Notes under the pieces: model-generated
Databases searched by the model: none
The model's input: only the letters and a program-made list of their open reading frames with translations
Told to the model about the DNA's origin: nothing
Translations under genes and position numbers: made by a program
Source: Acidobacteriota bacterium
GTDB lineage: Bacteria; Acidobacteriota; Blastocatellia; Pyrinomonadales; Pyrinomonadaceae
Length of the DNA: 64,000 bases
Assembly (NCBI GenBank): GCA_023389035.1
Contig: JAEWFC010000023.1
Coordinates: forward strand, 186,001-250,000
Reading direction: 5' to 3'
Shown: in pieces, positions 60,903 through 64,000 of the stretch
How the letters are laid out: each line of letters starts with the position of its first letter
How positions within the stretch are numbered: the first letter of the stretch is position 1

Positions 60903-61886
60903 CTATCGGTTAAAACGGTCGAAAACGGCTTTCGCGGAGCGGGCTATAGCTCGTTCGCGAGTGGTTTCGTCGCCGCGTGAGTCGCCGACGAAGACGGCGA
61001 TGGCGATGTGACGGCCGTCGGGGAGTTTGATCACGCCGGCATCGTTGGTGGCGAATGTGACGCCGTCACGCGAGCCGCCGGTTCCGGTCTTGTGTGCGAC
61101 CTGTGTGCCCTGCGGCAGTTCGCCTTTCAGGCGGTTCGGGCCGGTGGGCGTCTCGAGCATGAACCCGAGCAGCATATCCGCAAGATCGGCACGCAGCGGC
61201 GGCATCGAGGTCTCGCTGATCTCACCGCTTCCCCGCCCGGCCGTCGTCGAACGATGAAATGCGATCAGCAAAGCGGTCGCTGCCTCCGGCGTCACGGCGT
61301 TCTCGTACTGCCGCTCCCATACTTTCGAGAATTCCATGTGCGAATGCACGATCTTCATTCCCTGCACGCCCAGGCCGTCGACAAACTTTTGCACGCCCGC
61401 CGCACCGCCCGCGATCCGCTGAAGAACATCCGCCGCCGTGCCGTCGCTTTCGACCATCGCATGCCGGATCAGATCACGAACCGGCAGCTCGCCGCCATTT
61501 GGAAATTTCTCGCGGATCGGCGAACGCATGTTCCCCGGAAGTATCTCAGCCTTAGTAAAGGCTATCTGCTCGTCGAGCGTCAGTTTGCCTTCCTCGACCA
61601 TCTTGAGCACTGCCATCGAGATCGGAAGTTTTACCACGCTCTGCATCGCAAAGCTATCGGCGGAACTATGCGAGACCGTCTCGCCTGTTTCGATCAGGAC
61701 CGCGTGCACACCGACCTTGCCCTGTGATTCCGAAGCGATCGCCGCGAGCGTCGGCGAGATATCGGGCGTCGGGCTCGGGCTTGTGTTTGAGTTACCTGAG
61801 TTCGTATTGCGGACCATATTATTGGCGTCCATCGCCGGCCCGCAGCCGAGAGATGCAAGAAGTAAGATAGCGATAAGGAATTTCAT
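60903..61886 (-). CDS. Class A beta-lactamase-fold serine hydrolase, probable lipoprotein
   Basis: The 327-residue protein starts MKFLIAILLLASLGCGPA, a lipoprotein signal with Cys after SLG. A Ser/Thr/Asn/Pro linker follows, then the fold of class A beta-lactamases. The Ser-x-x-Lys motif SVVKLP lies near residue 85, the second motif reads SDG (VESDGTAADV) instead of SDN, and the Lys-Thr-Gly motif KTGTGGS is near residue 270. A possible catalytic Glu lies in HMEFSKVWERQYENA, but the usual ExxLN is not obvious. It may be a genuine beta-lactamase of a divergent group or a penicillin-binding relative. The start at 61886 gives the lipobox; a longer frame begins at 61949. Confidence 0.85.
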   Translation of the reverse strand: MKFLIAILLLASLGCGPAMDANNMVRNTNSGNSNTSPSPTPDISPTLAAIASESQGKVGVHAVLIETGETVSHSSADSFAMQSVVKLPISMAVLKMVEEGKLTLDEQIAFTKAEILPGNMRSPIREKFPNGGELPVRDLIRHAMVESDGTAADVLQRIAGGAAGVQKFVDGLGVQGMKIVHSHMEFSKVWERQYENAVTPEAATALLIAFHRSTTAGRGSGEISETSMPPLRADLADMLLGFMLETPTGPNRLKGELPQGTQVAHKTGTGGSRDGVTFATNDAGVIKLPDGRHIAIAVFVGDSRGDETTRERAIARSAKAVFDRFNR

Positions 61887-61905
61887 GACGGCGATTTTAC
61901 CACGC

Positions 61906-61943
61906 AAAAAGAAAAGGGACGCGAGCCCCGCGGCCGCATCCCT
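61906..61943 (-). terminator. Intrinsic terminator after the CSLREA protein gene
   Basis: On the minus strand AGGGATGCG pairs with CGCGTCCCT (9 bp with one G-T), followed by TTTCTTTTT. It is 25 bp downstream of the stop codon. Confidence 0.75.
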
Positions 61944-61967
61944 GTTCACCGTTGTCGGACGAACCGT

Positions 61968-63755
61968 TTACGGGTTCGGTGAAATGATCAATCCCGTCAC
62001 ATCACCCGAAGGAGTGATCTGCACGGGGCTGAAAGTGTAGCCCTTTGACAGAACCGTGATCGTGTACTGAATGTTTGCGGGCAATCCTTCAAAGCTGTAG
62101 TAACCGAAGTTGTTCGTACGCGTCGTCCACGTAGTGCTGCCGTCGGTGATCGAGACGATCGAGTTCGGCAAGACGGAAATTCCGCCATTGCTGACAAAGC
62201 CGCTCACCGAAACATTCGCCGCCGCACCCGGAACCGTGATCTGATAGTTCACGCTCGCACTGTTCGTACCCGCGTTGACCTCGCTGATCGTGATCGTGAA
62301 CTGATACACGCCCGGAGTCGTCGGTGTTCCCGTTAACGAAAGGGCGGCCTGCGGCGCTGCTCCTTTTTTATCCGGCATTGCAGTATCCGCGTTAATGGTA
62401 ATTCCCGGCGGAAGCTGGCCGGCGGTCACGTTGTAAGTGAATCCCGCGCTTTCAGGCGTGAGGAGCACGTCGTACGGCACGCCAAGCGGTGCATCCGGCA
62501 GGACCGCGACGTATGTGGTCGAATCTTCGAACGATCCGATGTCGACTGATGCTCCGAAAGGCCGCGCAGCTCCACGCTGGTCGGTCGTTACGGCTGCTTC
62601 CGGGTTATTCGTCGGGCATGAAAGATCGACCACGCAGTTTTGTCCCGCATTGCGTGCCGGCGAGCTGCTCAAAAGAGCGAACGTGTGGCCAAGCCCGCCG
62701 TGATTGCCGATCGGCGTCAGCTGCGGATCTGTGTTCAGGATGTCCGATCCGATCCAGCCCGTGCTCGTGCCGACCACGCCGATGATATTCGTGCCTTCCG
62801 AAGTAAGTCCACCTGTCGAATTCGAAACGTCCGGTGAACCGCCGCCGCCCGTGTTACCGGCGATGATCGAGTTGCGGACAAAAGCGTTCACGTTCGTCGT
62901 TCCACGATGAAGCCCGCCGGCCTGGTCGAGGGCAGTGTTTCCGACTATAGTCGAATTGGTCAGAATGAAAAGTGAACCGTTCGTCTGGATAGCGCCGCCG
63001 CCACCGTCCGCCGCTGTATTGTTAAAGAAAGTGCTGTTCGTGATGCGAACTTGGCCATTTGCCTGCAACGCTCCTGCTCCGATGCTCGCTCCGGAGCTGT
63101 TACCGGTGAAGGTTGAATCCCGGATGGTCAGAAAGCTGGTCGAGAAGTTCTGTCCCACGCCGCCGGAACCTGTGGCCGTGTTATTCCGGAATACGCAGTT
63201 GATGTAGGTCGCAGTCGCAGGAACTGATGGAGAGGCCGCCGCCGCATTGTTGAAAGCGCCGCCATTTGCTCCGGCGTTCCCCTCAAAAATGCAATCAGAG
63301 ACGACTATCGTGCCGCCGACGTTATACAAAGCCCCACCGCGTCCGGTATTAATAGCTCCGACGCCGTTACCGCGAGTGAAGCGCAAGCCGGAGATGTTCG
63401 CAACCACGTCCCTGTTGACCGTCATTATCCTGCTCGCGAGATTGCCGTCGAGCGTCAAAAGATGTGCTCCCGGGCCGTTGATCGTCAATGACCCGTTCGC
63501 CGAGATCGTCATCTCACCGCTCGTAAGAGTTATAGTGCTTGCGGAACCGAATGAGCCGGAAGCGAATTCGATGACATCGTCGCCTGCAGCATTGTTTGCC
63601 GCAAAGATCGCCTCGCGAAGCGAGCAGTCAGCATCGCAAACGCCATCGTTCGTATCGGCGGTCTTTGTAACTGTGAAGGTAGCCGCGTTCGCACCGAGCG
63701 CGAGCGCAGCAGTAAAGGCAGCTGCTGTCAGCGTGTTTAAGATGATCTTCTTCAT
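61968..63755 (-). CDS. Exported CSLREA-domain right-handed beta-helix protein
   Basis: The 595-residue protein has a signal peptide (LTAAAFTAALALGANAATF) and the CSLREA domain (KTADTNDGVCDADCSLREAIFAAN, core CDADCSLREAI). A parallel beta-helix follows with repeated Asn-rich turns such as NTATGSGGVGQNFS and NSTIVGNTALDQAGGLHRG (residues 90-330). Then come a putative Ig-like domain (LPPGITINADT) and a C-terminal carboxypeptidase-regulatory-like domain (NVSVSGFVSNGGISVLPNS). The function is probably adhesion or surface coat. The start is certain: AGGAGGAAA precedes the ATG at 63755. Confidence 0.9.
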   Translation of the reverse strand: MKKIILNTLTAAAFTAALALGANAATFTVTKTADTNDGVCDADCSLREAIFAANNAAGDDVIEFASGSFGSASTITLTSGEMTISANGSLTINGPGAHLLTLDGNLASRIMTVNRDVVANISGLRFTRGNGVGAINTGRGGALYNVGGTIVVSDCIFEGNAGANGGAFNNAAAASPSVPATATYINCVFRNNTATGSGGVGQNFSTSFLTIRDSTFTGNSSGASIGAGALQANGQVRITNSTFFNNTAADGGGGAIQTNGSLFILTNSTIVGNTALDQAGGLHRGTTNVNAFVRNSIIAGNTGGGGSPDVSNSTGGLTSEGTNIIGVVGTSTGWIGSDILNTDPQLTPIGNHGGLGHTFALLSSSPARNAGQNCVVDLSCPTNNPEAAVTTDQRGAARPFGASVDIGSFEDSTTYVAVLPDAPLGVPYDVLLTPESAGFTYNVTAGQLPPGITINADTAMPDKKGAAPQAALSLTGTPTTPGVYQFTITISEVNAGTNSASVNYQITVPGAAANVSVSGFVSNGGISVLPNSIVSITDGSTTWTTRTNNFGYYSFEGLPANIQYTITVLSKGYTFSPVQITPSGDVTGLIISPNP

Positions 63756-63928
63756 TTTCCTCCTAGTGCATCACCGGATGGGACGGTGAGTTAAAATCAG
63801 CCCGAAGGGGCCGGATCTAAGTCCACGAATGGACGAGTTTGTAAGAAAGATTGAGACTGTTGAGGCGAGCAGTATAAACCGAAAGCAGTAGAATTGTGAA
63901 GCTTTTTGCGATCAGGGCGAGGAACGGG

Positions 63929-64000
63929 CTAATTGAGCAGTGCTCCGGGAATATTCAGCGAGAGCGAATAGACCGTGTCGTTCGTGGCGACGATCATATC
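63929..64000 (-). CDS. C-terminal end of an unidentified protein (cut by window edge)
   Basis: The last 23 residues of a minus-strand frame, DMIVATNDTVYSLSLNIPGA-LLN, end at a TAG at 63929-63931. The frame runs off the right edge, so the product cannot be identified. It lies about 170 bp upstream of the CSLREA gene on the same strand. Confidence 0.45.
   Translation of the reverse strand, partial: DMIVATNDTVYSLSLNIPGALLN

Noticed and set aside
1..64000. Genomic island or prophage
   Set aside because: No integrase, transposase, phage gene, tRNA attachment site or marked composition shift was seen; the repeat-rich stretch is short and lacks mobile genes.

Overview
The window looks like chromosomal DNA of a free-living, Gram-negative, probably aerobic and pigmented bacterium. 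The most likely placement is Acidobacteriota, class Blastocatellia. This rests on gene content only: a large TonB-dependent receptor with an N-terminal carboxypeptidase-regulatory domain, a secretin with a C-terminal cohesin-like domain, DUF5666, delta-60/FG-GAP and CSLREA surface proteins, cyanophycin genes, and short dispersed palindromic repeats. No rRNA, tRNA, transposase, integrase, phage gene or CRISPR array was recognised, and most of the window is ordinary dense coding sequence.

Layout. 1-6025 (minus strand): ABC-2 permease (cut by the window edge), a DUF1835-ABC ATPase fusion, pgpA, corrinoid adenosyltransferase, an FkbM methyltransferase and nrnA. 6046-11433 (minus): the conserved rimP-nusA-infB-rbfA translation/transcription operon, running into nrnA. 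11544-12910 (minus): a small unknown gene and a ROK sugar kinase. 13194-17120 (plus): a sigma70-type promoter, two tandem FecR-like secreted paralogues, a strong terminator, then UDP-glucose dehydrogenase and an NDP-sugar epimerase (surface polysaccharide precursors). 17125-24419 (minus): envelope proteins (LolA-like, TonB receptor, DUF5666) and an ECF sigma/anti-sigma/membrane-protein operon with a candidate autoregulated promoter. 24496-28991 (minus): secretin, two pseudopilins and a PilM-like protein. 29201-32259 (minus): VTT membrane protein, CinA and an exported isoaspartyl peptidase.

32293-39256 holds a carotenoid locus: a CruF-like hydratase fused to isopentenyl-diphosphate isomerase, a UbiA-family prenyltransferase, CrtI and CrtB. 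CrtB and CrtI lie downstream of coaBC and a family 4 uracil-DNA glycosylase. The combination resembles the haloarchaeal lycopene-elongation and hydration route to C50 carotenoids and is the most interesting predicted system here.

40198-41385 is a 1.2 kb gene-free stretch packed with dispersed palindromic and tandem repeats; related repeats also make up the interdomain linker of coaBC. 41386-54655: a Nudix hydrolase, cyanophycin synthetase and cyanophycinase, carB, and a TPR-murB-TPR block (the two TPR proteins are paralogues) followed by a methyltransferase. 54780-64000: a delta-60/FG-GAP surface protein, an EF-G-like GTPase, a small basic protein, a 12-unit 21-bp minisatellite, a beta-lactamase-fold lipoprotein, a CSLREA beta-helix protein, and the last codons of another gene at the right edge.
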